From assembly GCF_951805225.1 (NCBI RefSeq), contig NZ_OX638201.1, positions 3,038,001-3,102,000 on the forward strand: a DNA stretch of 64,000 bases. The letters are read 5' to 3'. The number at the start of each line of letters is the position of its first letter. Position 1 is the stretch's first letter. The stretch comes from an uncultured Flavobacterium sp. Lineage in GTDB: Bacteria; Bacteroidota; Bacteroidia; Flavobacteriales; Flavobacteriaceae. The notes beneath the pieces were generated by a model. It saw nothing but the letters and a program-made list of their open reading frames with translations. It searched no databases and had not been told where the DNA came from. Position numbers and translations under genes: made by a program. Of this stretch, positions 1 through 10,076 are shown piece after piece.

Positions 1-183
1 AAAGTCATAAAGCTTTAAAACAGTTACTAATATTTACTTTGTACTTTTTAAAATAAGCCTATTGGCTGAAAATAAAACAAGTAAAAATAAAATAAGTATG
101 TGACTTTAAAAACTTTACAACTTTTGACTTTTGACTTTCTAATTTTTCTGTAAATTTTATTACCACAGTAACTTCAAATAGTA

Positions 184-191
184 TAAATTTG
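184..191 (+). promoter_or_regulatory. ssrA promoter, -7 box
   Basis: TAAATTTG matches the Bacteroidota -7 consensus TAnnTTTG exactly and lies just upstream of the mature tmRNA 5' end. Confidence 0.5.
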
Positions 192-204
192 CAAACTCAT
201 TTTT

Positions 205-597
205 GGGGTCGACTGGTTTTGACAGCAAGTCGAATTGAAAAGTAAGCACGTCGAGCATTGAGACCTTGCTCGTAAATATAAGATCTTACAATTTTACACG
301 GCGAAAATAACTACGCTTTAGCTGCATAATCCGAATTATAGTAAGATTAGCCACGTCCCTATAAGATAGGGAAGCTGGATTCTCCTTGAAAGCCTTGGTT
401 TGTGGCGGTCAGTACAGGGGAACCGTAAAAATAGACCTAGATTTCCATGAGCTTCGGGTGGATTTCGAAATTAAGAAGATAAGTGTTGAGTGGTTGTTCC
501 TGACCTAGCTTAACATCGAAAATTCAATCAGGAAATAAACGTGTAGAAAGCTCTTTAGTTGCTTGTTTGGACCCGGGTTCGATTCCCGGCGACTCCA
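205..597 (+). ncRNA. ssrA: tmRNA (transfer-messenger RNA)
   Basis: Rescues stalled ribosomes by adding a degradation tag. The 5' end GGGGTCGACTGGTTTTGACA is the classic tmRNA start, and the 3' end has a T-arm-like GGTTCGATTCC followed by CGACTCC, which closes the acceptor stem with GGGGTCG through one G-U pair. The tag frame at 300-329 reads GENNYALAA then TAA, with GGC as the probable resume codon. The 3' CCA is not fully encoded (ACAA follows), so it is probably added after transcription. The gene stands alone with its own -7 box and a terminator just downstream. Identity is essentially certain; the exact ends may be off by a few bases. Confidence 0.96.
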
Positions 598-601
598 CAA
601 A

Positions 602-638
602 AAAAAGGAAGATATTTAAATATATCTTCCTTTTTTTA
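602..638 (+). terminator. ssrA terminator
   Basis: AAGGAAGATAT (605-615) pairs with ATATCTTCCTT (622-632) and is followed by a T run, a standard intrinsic terminator directly after the tmRNA. Confidence 0.85.
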
Positions 639-718
639 TTTCTAAAAATATCTAAACAGCTAACTAAAAATGAACTTTAAAACTTATCTGTTTATTTTAA
701 TTATCTGTAAAACAAAAT

Positions 719-745
719 AAAACCACTCTGGCATAGAGTGGTTTT
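719..745 (-). terminator. Terminator of the beta-barrel gene
   Basis: AAAACCACTCT and AGAGTGGTTTT form an 11-bp stem with a 5-nt loop, lying just past the stop codon of the minus-strand gene that ends at 762. The A/T flanks let it work in both directions. Confidence 0.75.
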
Positions 746-761
746 AAAAACCTACAAAAAA

Positions 762-1400
762 TTAAAAAAAGTAACCAATTGTTATTTGAAAAACTCGGTT
801 TTTCATATCATTATTAATGAAGTGATTTGCATCTCCTTCTTTGAAAGCATTCGAATACGAAATGTTATATCTTGCGTCTGTATAGAATTTATCTTTAAAT
901 TGATAACCCAATCCAAAATTTACAGAAGTATCAATACCTGTTGAATAATCTTTCAGATTGAAACTTTCGTGATTTTCATATCCTAAAAAATTATCCTGAT
1001 ATTTATTATTTGCCTTTAAAAGTATTCCTATTTGAGGTCCTGCTTGTATGCTTAATCCTTCGAATACGTAATATTTCAGCATTACAGGAATATTCAGGTA
1101 ATTCAGGTCTATTGTACTTTTATAATGCGAATTGGTTACGTCTTTATCAGAAAAAGAAGTTTTCGATCCTTGCTGACTGTACAACAATTCCGGTTGAAGC
1201 GAAAAGTTTTTCGCCATTGGAATTTCGACCATAAACCCTGCCGTAAATCCTGTTTTGTTTGATGAGTTTAGTTCGCTTTCATCAAAATTAAGGCTTGCCA
1301 AATTTAAACCTGCTTTTACACCTAGTTTAACTTTTTGGGTTTGGGCCATAACAGTCACACCAAAAAATAGTGTGCATATAATGAGCATTGATTTTTTCAT
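762..1400 (-). CDS. Outer-membrane beta-barrel protein (PorT-like)
   Basis: The 212-residue product has a signal peptide (MKKSMLIICTLFFGVTVMA, cleaved before Q20). Alternating hydrophobic/polar strands follow, and it ends in an aromatic strand (QITIGYFF) typical of outer-membrane barrels. The sequence VKLGVKAGLNLASLNF after the signal is characteristic of the Bacteroidota outer membrane beta-barrel family (PorT/OMP_b-brl_2), which has about eight strands and no known enzymatic activity. It lies 72 bp downstream of the large protease gene on the same strand and has its own terminator. Role unknown beyond residence in the outer membrane; the family call is from the overall pattern. Confidence 0.8.
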   Translation of the reverse strand: MKKSMLIICTLFFGVTVMAQTQKVKLGVKAGLNLASLNFDESELNSSNKTGFTAGFMVEIPMAKNFSLQPELLYSQQGSKTSFSDKDVTNSHYKSTIDLNYLNIPVMLKYYVFEGLSIQAGPQIGILLKANNKYQDNFLGYENHESFNLKDYSTGIDTSVNFGLGYQFKDKFYTDARYNISYSNAFKEGDANHFINNDMKNRVFQITIGYFF

Positions 1401-1426
1401 ATGTATATCTAATTTGTTTTAAGAAT

Positions 1427-1452
1427 GGTAACTCCCACAAAGGAGAGTTACC
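1427..1452. terminator. Weak hairpin between protease and barrel genes
   Basis: GGTAACTC (1427-1434) pairs with GAGTTACC (1445-1452). The T run lies on the plus-strand side only, so termination of the minus-strand protease transcript here would be inefficient. It may be an attenuating or mRNA-stabilising hairpin. Confidence 0.35.
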
Positions 1453-1472
1453 TTTTTCTATTCTGTATTTTG

Positions 1473-4400
1473 TTATTTTTTAATAACCTTGGCTGTATAT
1501 TTTTTATCTTTTATAACACATTCTAACACATAAATCCCAGGAGTTATGCCGCTTAGATTTATAGTTGACGGAATATTTGTATAAGTTTTATTCCATACTG
1601 CTTTTCCATCCATAGCGTAAATTTTGATTTCTGTAGCTCCTTCAATTTTTTCACCTAAAAAGATGTTTACATTATCAACTGCCGGATTAGGGAATACTCT
1701 AAACGCATTTGTAATTTTTCCAAGCAACATACCTTTTGAATCAAATGGCGTCGAAATTCTGTTACAACCGTTATCATTAGTTATTTGAAGACTATAACTT
1801 CCTTCCCAAATTGCAATAATCGATTTTTCAGTTGCATTTGGAATAGCTCTATCATTCAAAAACCATTGATACGAAGCTGCATCAACTGAAGCTGTTAGTT
1901 TTTTCTCGCCTACAACCTGAATTTCCGGTACAATATTGTTTTCAAGAATTGAAATGGTCGTACTTAAAGTTTTACCAATTCCGTTTTCATTATAAACCGT
2001 TACGAAATAATCACCACTTTCTTTTGTAGTATAAGTTGGTTTTGTTGAACCATCAAACCATTCGTAAGATTTGTAGTTTCCAGGATTTAAAACAACTTCA
2101 GGACCACAAATAGCTCCACTTTCTAAATCAGATTCAAAAGTGTCAAATGTTGCCGTGATTTTTTCAGTAAGTGTACATCCGTTTCTCAAGACTACAGTTA
2201 CGATATAATCTCCTGCTTTGTCTATTTCGATACCGTGAGAAACTTCACCTGTACTCCATGTGTATGAAGCAACTCCTAGTTTTTTGGCATTAAAATTAGT
2301 TAAGGCATCAATGTATAAAGTTTTACCTGCGTATCCGTGAATTGATGAGTTATCAAATATTTTAAAATCTGATGTTACTTCCTGATAGATATAATTCTTT
2401 ATCTCATTGTTTTGTTGAATTGGATTATTTTCCAATTTAGCACTAATATTAAAGACATGTGAATCGCCGCTTAAATCAAGTTTAGGTTGTTTTTTGAAAA
2501 TATACTCGATGCTTTCTCCAACAGGAATTGCTGTTTCAACAGATTCAGAAATAGTTTCAAGCGTGTTTACATATTCTAAATCTAACTGAACTGCATTTGC
2601 TGCAATTGCAAGTTGTCCCTGATTGGTTAATTTAACTTTAAAATCAGTTCCGCCACATATATCTTTTGGTGATAAAATTTGCATTGATATGTCATACACA
2701 GGCTGATTGATGACTTTTAAATCATCTACTACCATATAAGAATATCCTTGTACCAAAGAATGTCTAAACCTCAACATTACAGATTTTCCTGCATATTTAT
2801 TTAAATTAGCGGTTCCTTTTTGCCATTCTTTATCCGCATAATTTCCTTGTTTAGTAGCTCTCCATACTTCAGTCCATTCGCCTCCAACGGTTTTCACATC
2901 TACAGCAAAAAAATTATTGGTGTTACTATCAATTGCATAATAAAATTCAATAGCAGTCGTAGTTTCGGCTAACTTATTCATAGGAAATATTAATTCTCCA
3001 TAAGTAAACCCATTTTCAAGCGGATGGTAAAGCATCTTTGCAGCACTATCTCCAGTATGATCTTTGTTTGGAATAAATAAATTCTTATTATCAGGTTTAG
3101 TAACTACTTTCCATGCAAAATCTCTATCACTTTGACCTGAAACAAATCCTTTTGTTCCAAACAAAGATCCTTCTGTTACAGTAGAAAAAGTTTCGGCATC
3201 AAAATTTGGTGCTTTTGCAATAACTTCAAAAGTTCCTTTAATACTTTCTGCCAATTCTCTTGGTTGTCCGTCTGCAAATAATTTTACGCTAATTTCATAA
3301 TTTCCTGCTGCTAATTGCGGAATACCATTTATTCTATAAACAAGTCCCTGATATTCTAATATCTCTCCTTTTCTTTCTAAAACAACTGGTTCACCAACGG
3401 CAACACCATTTTTGCTAATTTGATATTCGATTTTAACTTTATCAATATTGCCATACGATGCATTCTTTGCTGTTACTAAAAATTCATGTGAAGGCGCATC
3501 TTCATAAACCGTTTGGGCTACGCTTAAATTAGACAGCTTCAAATAATCTGCTGTTTCTTTTATCTTAATATTATCTACAGCAAAACCATCGGCAAATAAT
3601 CCATTATCATCATGTTGAAAAGCAACAACAACGCAAGGTTTTCCTGCATATGCAGTTAAATCTACATGATATTCGATCCAATTGTTAACGTAAGGCACTT
3701 TAAATACGCTATTCCAGGTTTGTCCTCCATCTGTACTCACTTTTACATATCCGTCTGAAAGTCTTTTAACATCTCCAAAACCATCAAATGACAAGTGCGC
3801 TTCTTTATAATTAGTCAAATCAAATACTGGAGAAATCAACATATCGTTTGATGCATCACAATTACATTGGTCATCATTACTTGCCATAAACTGTGTATGC
3901 TCTGTCAGGAAAAATCCTGGAGAACTTAATTCCTTAATTGTTCCATGTCTCCACCCTGAACTATTTTTATTTTCAGAAGTTCTCCAGCCTTTATATTTAC
4001 TCGCATCTTCAAAATCCATTGTATACGGAAGTACCGATACTTTTAGATCTTCATTGTTCCAATTATCATATTTTAATGTGAACGAATTATCGTCTGGTCT
4101 GATATCTTTAGTCACATCATCAGGAAAAACAGAAACCGTAATGGTATTCTCTCCAATGTTTTTTAGATTAATATCCGGAATAGAATATGTTATAGTATCT
4201 CTAGATTTTGCAAATGCTAATGTTACTTTATCTGTTTTTGAAAAAACTTCATTATTTGCATTGTCCAGGATTTTTACTGTCACATTAACTTGCTCAGAAG
4301 TTGTTGCAAAATTATTAATGATCTTAGTCGTTATTTTTGCCTTAGTATTATCAATAACACAACTACCTGCATCTACTTTTGCTTCAGTAAGAACTAAATC

Positions 4401-7400
4401 ATAAGGCGCATTATCTACGTGAATATTATCCAGAAATGCTCCTAAAAATCCATCGGCATAATCATCTGTAACGACACGGAAACGGATAGCTACTTTTTTA
4501 CCTGCAAGGTCATTTAAACGTACTCCAAAAGGTTTTTTCTTGAAATCATTATTAATTCCGGTAAACCAAGGTCCTTTTAAAGTTCCTTCATCATCAAAAT
4601 GCAAAATAGAAGGATAATCGATACCTGTAACTTTTTTCCAGTTTTGGTTATCTTCAGAATATTCAACAACTAATCCGTCATATCCGTTATGAAACAATGA
4701 AATAATATCAAACTCAAGATAAGGGAAAGCAACATTGGTAAAATCGAATACTGGTGATTCTAATGTAAAATCAGCGTTTAAAGCCATTCTATCAGTAGTA
4801 CCAAGTTGTGTAGTCGCCCATAAATATTTAGAATTGGTATCTCTAAAGGTATAAGCAGATGGCTGCCATATAAATTTTTGATTTGTAGCCAAAGACTCTG
4901 AATGCCAACCTCCTGGCGTTCCTTCAAAACTTTGATTGTAAGGGAATTGATTTACAACACCGCTGTAAACAGCATTTATAGTACTATTATTAGTGGTTAC
5001 AAGATCCTCACTATAAGTTACAAAAGCCTCATATGTATGTAATCCTGTTGCAGATAAATCAATAGTAGTTCCAAAAGGAATTGTTATTTCTGATTTGCCT
5101 TTTAAAGCCGTATCCAGTGTAATATCTTTCCATATTGTTTGATTTTCGGAAGCTTTATCCTGATATCCAATTTTCAATTGAGATCCCGCTGGTATATCCT
5201 GACAACCCAAATTAGAGATCGTAACCGCTAACGAATGGCTTGCTGATAATGTCGCACCTGAATACGCAGGAAAATTTAATCCTACAACTTTAAGATCAAA
5301 ATCTTGTGCCACAGGAGGATTCACAAAGTTGGTCACAAAGGAAATTCCGTCTTTTCCACCAAACGCTTCAATAGGTTTAAAATCAAATTTAACTTCGACA
5401 TAATTTAAAATAGTTGGACTTACAACATAAGGAATGTCGTCCTGAACCTTTAAAATCGTTTCTTCACCTACCGCTAAATCTTTAGGTAAATTAATAGTGC
5501 CATCGTTAGTATAAATACTATTTAATCTACCACCAAAACCCGGTGTCATTAATCGCAATTTATAATTTAAAGTACTTGCTTTAATTACAGTAGTTCCCGT
5601 GTTTTTAATGGTAACATAAAAAGGCTCATCTCCTTTTAAAGAAGCACAAGTTATAACAGGTTTTTCAACCGAAACAATTGCCATTTGTTTATCCAAATAA
5701 GGCGCTCCAACACCAATAGCATACCAGGCATTTGTTACTTGTTTGTACTCCTCAGAACCTAATCCGTATAGATCTTCTGTCGCCATTAGAGTTGCCTGAC
5801 GCATATCGCTAAAGTTTGAAGAAGGCGATAAATACTCTGTAAGCGTTATGTAGGCTATTTTCTCAGCTTTAGCAAGACCAATAGCTTTAATATCGTAACT
5901 ATTTTTAAGATCATTGATACCTTGTCCACCTTCATTTAAAAGATAAAACCAGTAATTTGTGATTCCGCTATTAAAGTGTACACCTCCATTGTCGTAAGTA
6001 GTCGCTAGTGGATTCACCCAGTTTACTCCTCCGTAAGTGTCAGGCTGACCTTGAGCTTTCGGGTTAGACATGCTTCTCATACTGCCGTGTGTATACAATT
6101 CGTTACCCAGCATCCAAATGTCTTCTTTTTTGTCTTTTCCAACATAAAATTCAACAGATATACCAAAGATATCACTGAAAGATTCATTCATTGCTCCAGA
6201 TTCTCCGCGGTAGATTAACCCAGCAGAAAATTGTGTTACAGCGTGTGTTAACTCGTGTGCCGTAATTCCTAAACCAACATAAGGCGTATCGTAACCATCT
6301 CCAAATTGTGCCCATCCACCAGTCCATGAAGCATTTTCGACATTATTCCCTAAATGCGCAAGACCAATAATTTGCATTCCTTTGTTATCGACACTATTTC
6401 GGTTAAATTTTTCCTCATAATAGTCGATTGTTCTTTGCATACCCCAATGAATATCCAAGGCAACCTCATCATTATTCTTGTTATGCAATTCATTCCAAAT
6501 ATTATCTTCATCGATAAATTCTGTAATCACCTCATCAGCAGCCTGATTAGCGTGATTCATATTCCAGGTATAAATTGGCACATTGTATTTTCCTTGCAAA
6601 GCTTCCAATCTGAATCCATCAGCATATTGCTTCGTATTGAATTCTACTTCTCCGGAATAACGTGCTTTACCCTTACCTATACTTTGACCTGTAAAGCTTG
6701 AATCTCTACTTAAATTGATAGTCAAAATTACTTTTCCTGTATTTGCATCGACATAAATCGTCTGGCTTGATTGCGGATTAGTTGCATAGATATCAAATTT
6801 CCAAGCCAAGTAATAATCCTTTAATTCCGCTGCAAAATTAGGTCCAACATAAACCAATTCGCCTTGCGGTTTTGTACTTATATTTTTATTAAGCGCAGCG
6901 CCTAATTTTTTACTTTCCCAAATATATTGCTTCGCATTTACCGTTTTTAGTGCATTTTCCAGAGCTGTAGCTGCATTTATTTTATAGTTGCTGCTTGCAG
7001 TTAATTTCTTTGCTGTAGAACCAAATGCATCTATCTTGGTTTTATTTTCTCTAACCTTATAAATCGCTCCTTCCACCGGCACAGAATTATGCAATTGCTG
7101 ATAAGTTGCTACGGTTCTGCCATTATTATCAGAGATTGATTTTAATTGCATTTTATCAGTTGCAGCTAAATCAAATTCTCCTTTTTTAACTTCAAAAATA
7201 TTTTTTGCCGTCAAAGCGGAAGATTTTGCAAAAGATCTCACTTTTGTACTAACCGAATCTTGTGCGGTAGTTTTCGCAGTTGTACTCGTTACTTTCTGTG
7301 AAAATAAATTTTGGCTTTGTTGTGATTGTTTCAGCACTGCTTTACTTTCTGCTTCAGAAAGTTCTTTGCCCGTTCTCTTTTCTTCTTTTTGGGTTAAAAG

Positions 7401-7604
7401 ACCATAAGGATCATTACTGAAATTTGGATCATTGGTTTTATTATAAACTTGATCTTTTGTTTGCTTTGCGACTGGTTCTTCAAGTTCCGTTTTCGCATTA
7501 CCCGTTTTTTTGTTTGGCAAAGGTGACTGCGCCATTCCCACGGAACAGACAAAGAAACCCAGTAAAACAAACAAATACTTGGTTTTAAAGTAAATTTGAT
7601 TCAT
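1473..7604 (-). CDS. Secreted M4 (thermolysin-family) metalloprotease with T9SS sorting domain
   Basis: A 2043-residue secreted zinc protease. A signal peptide (cleavage near MAQ, residue 26) leads into an FTP/PepSY-type propeptide (about 140-290) and an M4 catalytic domain (about 300-690). HELTH (450-454) gives two zinc histidines and the catalytic Glu; E474 in GAMNESFSD is the third ligand. The rest, much longer than a usual M4 protease, is a chain of Ig-like and choice-of-anchor-J/MAM-like beta-sandwich domains (for example YNQSFEGTPGGW near 940). The last ~70 residues (FRVFPNPAVDNVNI to the terminal KVIKK) are a type A T9SS C-terminal domain, so the protein should cross the outer membrane via T9SS and be attached or released. 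It is likely nutritional or matrix-degrading, with no link to the phage-like region. Confidence 0.93.
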   Translation of the reverse strand: MNQIYFKTKYLFVLLGFFVCSVGMAQSPLPNKKTGNAKTELEEPVAKQTKDQVYNKTNDPNFSNDPYGLLTQKEEKRTGKELSEAESKAVLKQSQQSQNLFSQKVTSTTAKTTAQDSVSTKVRSFAKSSALTAKNIFEVKKGEFDLAATDKMQLKSISDNNGRTVATYQQLHNSVPVEGAIYKVRENKTKIDAFGSTAKKLTASSNYKINAATALENALKTVNAKQYIWESKKLGAALNKNISTKPQGELVYVGPNFAAELKDYYLAWKFDIYATNPQSSQTIYVDANTGKVILTINLSRDSSFTGQSIGKGKARYSGEVEFNTKQYADGFRLEALQGKYNVPIYTWNMNHANQAADEVITEFIDEDNIWNELHNKNNDEVALDIHWGMQRTIDYYEEKFNRNSVDNKGMQIIGLAHLGNNVENASWTGGWAQFGDGYDTPYVGLGITAHELTHAVTQFSAGLIYRGESGAMNESFSDIFGISVEFYVGKDKKEDIWMLGNELYTHGSMRSMSNPKAQGQPDTYGGVNWVNPLATTYDNGGVHFNSGITNYWFYLLNEGGQGINDLKNSYDIKAIGLAKAEKIAYITLTEYLSPSSNFSDMRQATLMATEDLYGLGSEEYKQVTNAWYAIGVGAPYLDKQMAIVSVEKPVITCASLKGDEPFYVTIKNTGTTVIKASTLNYKLRLMTPGFGGRLNSIYTNDGTINLPKDLAVGEETILKVQDDIPYVVSPTILNYVEVKFDFKPIEAFGGKDGISFVTNFVNPPVAQDFDLKVVGLNFPAYSGATLSASHSLAVTISNLGCQDIPAGSQLKIGYQDKASENQTIWKDITLDTALKGKSEITIPFGTTIDLSATGLHTYEAFVTYSEDLVTTNNSTINAVYSGVVNQFPYNQSFEGTPGGWHSESLATNQKFIWQPSAYTFRDTNSKYLWATTQLGTTDRMALNADFTLESPVFDFTNVAFPYLEFDIISLFHNGYDGLVVEYSEDNQNWKKVTGIDYPSILHFDDEGTLKGPWFTGINNDFKKKPFGVRLNDLAGKKVAIRFRVVTDDYADGFLGAFLDNIHVDNAPYDLVLTEAKVDAGSCVIDNTKAKITTKIINNFATTSEQVNVTVKILDNANNEVFSKTDKVTLAFAKSRDTITYSIPDINLKNIGENTITVSVFPDDVTKDIRPDDNSFTLKYDNWNNEDLKVSVLPYTMDFEDASKYKGWRTSENKNSSGWRHGTIKELSSPGFFLTEHTQFMASNDDQCNCDASNDMLISPVFDLTNYKEAHLSFDGFGDVKRLSDGYVKVSTDGGQTWNSVFKVPYVNNWIEYHVDLTAYAGKPCVVVAFQHDDNGLFADGFAVDNIKIKETADYLKLSNLSVAQTVYEDAPSHEFLVTAKNASYGNIDKVKIEYQISKNGVAVGEPVVLERKGEILEYQGLVYRINGIPQLAAGNYEISVKLFADGQPRELAESIKGTFEVIAKAPNFDAETFSTVTEGSLFGTKGFVSGQSDRDFAWKVVTKPDNKNLFIPNKDHTGDSAAKMLYHPLENGFTYGELIFPMNKLAETTTAIEFYYAIDSNTNNFFAVDVKTVGGEWTEVWRATKQGNYADKEWQKGTANLNKYAGKSVMLRFRHSLVQGYSYMVVDDLKVINQPVYDISMQILSPKDICGGTDFKVKLTNQGQLAIAANAVQLDLEYVNTLETISESVETAIPVGESIEYIFKKQPKLDLSGDSHVFNISAKLENNPIQQNNEIKNYIYQEVTSDFKIFDNSSIHGYAGKTLYIDALTNFNAKKLGVASYTWSTGEVSHGIEIDKAGDYIVTVVLRNGCTLTEKITATFDTFESDLESGAICGPEVVLNPGNYKSYEWFDGSTKPTYTTKESGDYFVTVYNENGIGKTLSTTISILENNIVPEIQVVGEKKLTASVDAASYQWFLNDRAIPNATEKSIIAIWEGSYSLQITNDNGCNRISTPFDSKGMLLGKITNAFRVFPNPAVDNVNIFLGEKIEGATEIKIYAMDGKAVWNKTYTNIPSTINLSGITPGIYVLECVIKDKKYTAKVIKK

Positions 7605-7698
7605 TGTTCTAAATTTAAAAATTAATATATAGTGTGCTTAGTTAATAGCAATACACTTCGTTGATTCATAGCTAAACCAGAAAAATGTTTTCTAAAAA

Positions 7699-7836
7699 TC
7701 AATTCGGTTTTTGATCTTTAGGATCTTCCTTTGTTATTTTCTCCAGTATTTTTAACAGGGTTTCCCTTTTTGTTTTCGTTTCTTCTAAAAGTTGCTCTAA
7801 ACTTTTAGGAGGAACATCTTTTTTCTTCCGATTCAT
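7699..7836 (-). CDS. Small charged hypothetical protein
   Basis: A 45-codon frame beginning MNRKKKDVPPKSLEQLLEE and ending KDQKPN. It is rich in Lys and Glu, with a heptad-like centre (LEQLLEETKTKRETLLKILEKI) that suggests one helix or a short coiled coil. It lies upstream of the large protease on the same strand, with 94 bp between them. Nothing identifies a function. The regular amphipathic pattern is the main argument that it is real. Confidence 0.45.
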   Translation of the reverse strand: MNRKKKDVPPKSLEQLLEETKTKRETLLKILEKITKEDPKDQKPN

Positions 7837-7973
7837 TATAATTTATTTACGCTCGACCAGATAACTAATCGATGTCGTAAATGTAGAATGGACGTTTTTG
7901 TTTTCGAAAAAAAGGACTATAGCAAAAACACTCTCAGGCAGAAAAGCTCCACCCAAAAAGCACTCAAAAAAAA

Positions 7974-8010
7974 ATAAACCAAACTAAATCAGATCATTAG
8001 TTTGGTTTAT
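7974..8010 (-). terminator. Terminator of the TPR/HTH regulator gene
   Basis: ATAAACCAAACTAA (7974-7987) and TTAGTTTGGTTTAT (7997-8010) form a perfect 14-bp stem with a 9-nt loop. Read on the minus strand it is followed by a run of T residues, right after the stop at 8030. Confidence 0.88.
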
Positions 8011-8029
8011 TACTTTACAATTAATTAAC

Positions 8030-9640
8030 TTAAATTGTGTTTAGATATGTAGAGAGGTTTACTTTTTCATTTGTCAAATCGAACTTTTTGCGGAGTCTTG
8101 TTCGTGCATTTTCGATGGCTTTAAATGATTGTCCTGTAATTTGGGAAATTTCTTTTGTAGTTAAATCCAAATATAAAAGGGCACATAATCTTCGGTCTTT
8201 TGGAGTAAGAGAAGGATAATCTTCTGATAATTTGTCGAAAAAAGATTGATGAACCTGCTCAAAACTTATTTCAAATTCTTGCCAGATATCAGTATTCAAA
8301 TTCTTTTCTAAACGCTTTAAAACTATATCAATAGCTTGCTGCATTTCTTTATTAACAGTTTTTAGTTTTATACTTTTAAGATCCGTCAAAATTTCATTAA
8401 TAGTATCTGTACGATGTATTTCGGCCATTGCCTTTCCTATCAAAACCTTATTTTTAGCATCAAGATTTTGGTTTAAAGCCTGCATTTTGGTTTTTAATTT
8501 CTCTTTTTCAAGCTGACTTTTAATATTCTTGTTTCGGAATTTTATCAGGAAAATAATTAAAATCAATATTCCAACGATCAATATTAATCCAATTACATAA
8601 TATTTAAATCGCTTCTTTTCTTCGTTAATTGTTTTTATCTGAGCGCGTACTTTATAATCCTGCTCTAATTTTATTTTTTCCAGGTTTATTGCCTTTTCTT
8701 CGACATGAATACTGTCATTTATTGTATTGTATTTCTGGAAATAATAGACTGCATTTTTATAATCTTCTTTACTTATGTAAACTTCATAAAGCATTTTATT
8801 GAGGTTTAAACCCGAAAGACTATATTCATTTTCTTTAGATAATTCCAAAGCTTTTTTTGCATTGAAAATTACGGCATCATAATTTTTCTCTTTTAACTTA
8901 TAATTCGAATAAGATTCATAAACAAAAGCTTGTATTAAACGATCAACGGGATCTTTTGCCAAAGAAAATGCCTGATCAAAATAATAATCTGCATTTTTAT
9001 TGTCATTTTTTAAAACATAAGCCCGAGCTAAATTGGTAGCAACATAGACTTTTAAAACATCATCTTTTATAGTCTTATTTATTAAATAAGCTTTGTGAAA
9101 GTAATACAAAGACGAATCTACATTTACGCTTAAATATGTAGTTCCTATATTATTTAAAACTTTTACAATCTTAACCGGATCATTTTTTAATTTTTGATAG
9201 CGATATACTTTTAAGAAATATTTTAGCGCTTTATCTTTATCTTTCCCTTGTCCGTAAATAATTGCAAGATTGTTTTCGAGTTTAGAAGCTTCCTCAAGAT
9301 TCCCTGTATTTTTGTAAATATCATAGGCTTTTAGATAATATTGCAAAGCAACATCTAATACTTCTTTTGAAGAATACATTTTTCCTGCTGTAATATAAAT
9401 ATTCGCCAAAGTATCTTCTGAAACCTGTGAATTTTTGGCTTCGGTTTCGGCTAATTCTATGTATTTTATGGCTCTGTCCCAATCCGTTTTTTTCAATCGT
9501 AATGCAATTGTACGGCACAGTTCAGCTTTTTTCTGATGATCGTTAATGCTATTTAAATTATCAATCAGTTCTTTTGTCGACTGGGAAGAAACGCTAAAAG
9601 AAAAAAGAAAAAACAGTAAGAAAGATAATCGTGTCATCAT
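8030..9640 (-). CDS. Membrane-anchored TPR protein with C-terminal HTH (LuxR-like regulator)
   Basis: A Bacteroidota-type one-piece sensor-regulator. A signal peptide (MMTRLSFLLFFLFSFSVSS) is followed by about seven tetratricopeptide repeats (for example ALQYYLKAYDIYKNTGNLEEA). One transmembrane helix (YYVIGLILIVGILILIIFLI, about residue 345), a coiled coil and a C-terminal LuxR/GerE-like helix-turn-helix (LTPKDRRLCALLYLDLTTKEI with GQSFKAIENARTRLRKKF) follow. The TPRs would be periplasmic and the DNA-binding domain cytoplasmic. I chose the ATG at 9640 (or 9637) over an upstream ATG at 9682, because the shorter start gives a proper signal peptide and a -7 box lies at 9665-9672. Target genes cannot be told from the sequence. 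Confidence 0.82.
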   Translation of the reverse strand: MMTRLSFLLFFLFSFSVSSQSTKELIDNLNSINDHQKKAELCRTIALRLKKTDWDRAIKYIELAETEAKNSQVSEDTLANIYITAGKMYSSKEVLDVALQYYLKAYDIYKNTGNLEEASKLENNLAIIYGQGKDKDKALKYFLKVYRYQKLKNDPVKIVKVLNNIGTTYLSVNVDSSLYYFHKAYLINKTIKDDVLKVYVATNLARAYVLKNDNKNADYYFDQAFSLAKDPVDRLIQAFVYESYSNYKLKEKNYDAVIFNAKKALELSKENEYSLSGLNLNKMLYEVYISKEDYKNAVYYFQKYNTINDSIHVEEKAINLEKIKLEQDYKVRAQIKTINEEKKRFKYYVIGLILIVGILILIIFLIKFRNKNIKSQLEKEKLKTKMQALNQNLDAKNKVLIGKAMAEIHRTDTINEILTDLKSIKLKTVNKEMQQAIDIVLKRLEKNLNTDIWQEFEISFEQVHQSFFDKLSEDYPSLTPKDRRLCALLYLDLTTKEISQITGQSFKAIENARTRLRKKFDLTNEKVNLSTYLNTI

Positions 9641-9664
9641 ATTTAAAAATTCAATAAAGAATTT

Positions 9665-9672
9665 CAAATTTA
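9665..9672 (-). promoter_or_regulatory. Possible -7 box of the TPR/HTH gene
   Basis: CAAATTTA on the plus strand is TAAATTTG on the minus strand, an exact match to TAnnTTTG, 25 bp upstream of the preferred start codon. Confidence 0.4.
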
Positions 9673-9682
9673 AAGAAAACAA

Positions 9683-10076
9683 ATAAGATTAGTCTGTTAA
9701 AATGTTTGATAAAGTCTTTAAAAGTCTTACTATTTTTAAACTAAATATATTTTTAAAATCTGCAGTAATACAATTAAGTTTAATTATTGAAATCCAAGCA
9801 TTTATTTGAAATTTTATAGATTCTAAACTGCTTTTTTAAATCTTTTTCGCCAATTAATATTTGTATTTTTTCTTTTTCGATTTAGCATTCAGACTTAAGC
9901 AAAAGAATATTTTTAACCTCGTAAAATTCCTATAATATAAAAATAAAGTTTTTAATCTTATACGAAAAATACCATTATTTTTATTTAATCTTAAAAAAGA
10001 AAGAATTTAATTTGTGAGAAAATTAATCAGATTAAACAACCTTTTAACATTACCATTAATTAAAAATTGAATTTTT
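9683..10076. other. Gene-free AT-rich spacer
   Basis: About 390 bp between divergent genes. I see no frame, tRNA or strong hairpin. It should hold the promoter of the LRR gene at 10077, but no exact TAnnTTTG box stands out on the plus strand. Confidence 0.4.

Noticed and set aside
205..597. tmRNA gene as the attachment site of the tail locus
   Set aside because: ssrA is a frequent integration site, but about 10 kb of ordinary genes lie between it and the tail locus. I see no second copy of its 3' end and no integrase in the window.
738..944. Short plus-strand frame opposite the beta-barrel gene
   Set aside because: It lies on the antisense strand of a convincing gene and has no ribosome-binding context or recognisable protein.
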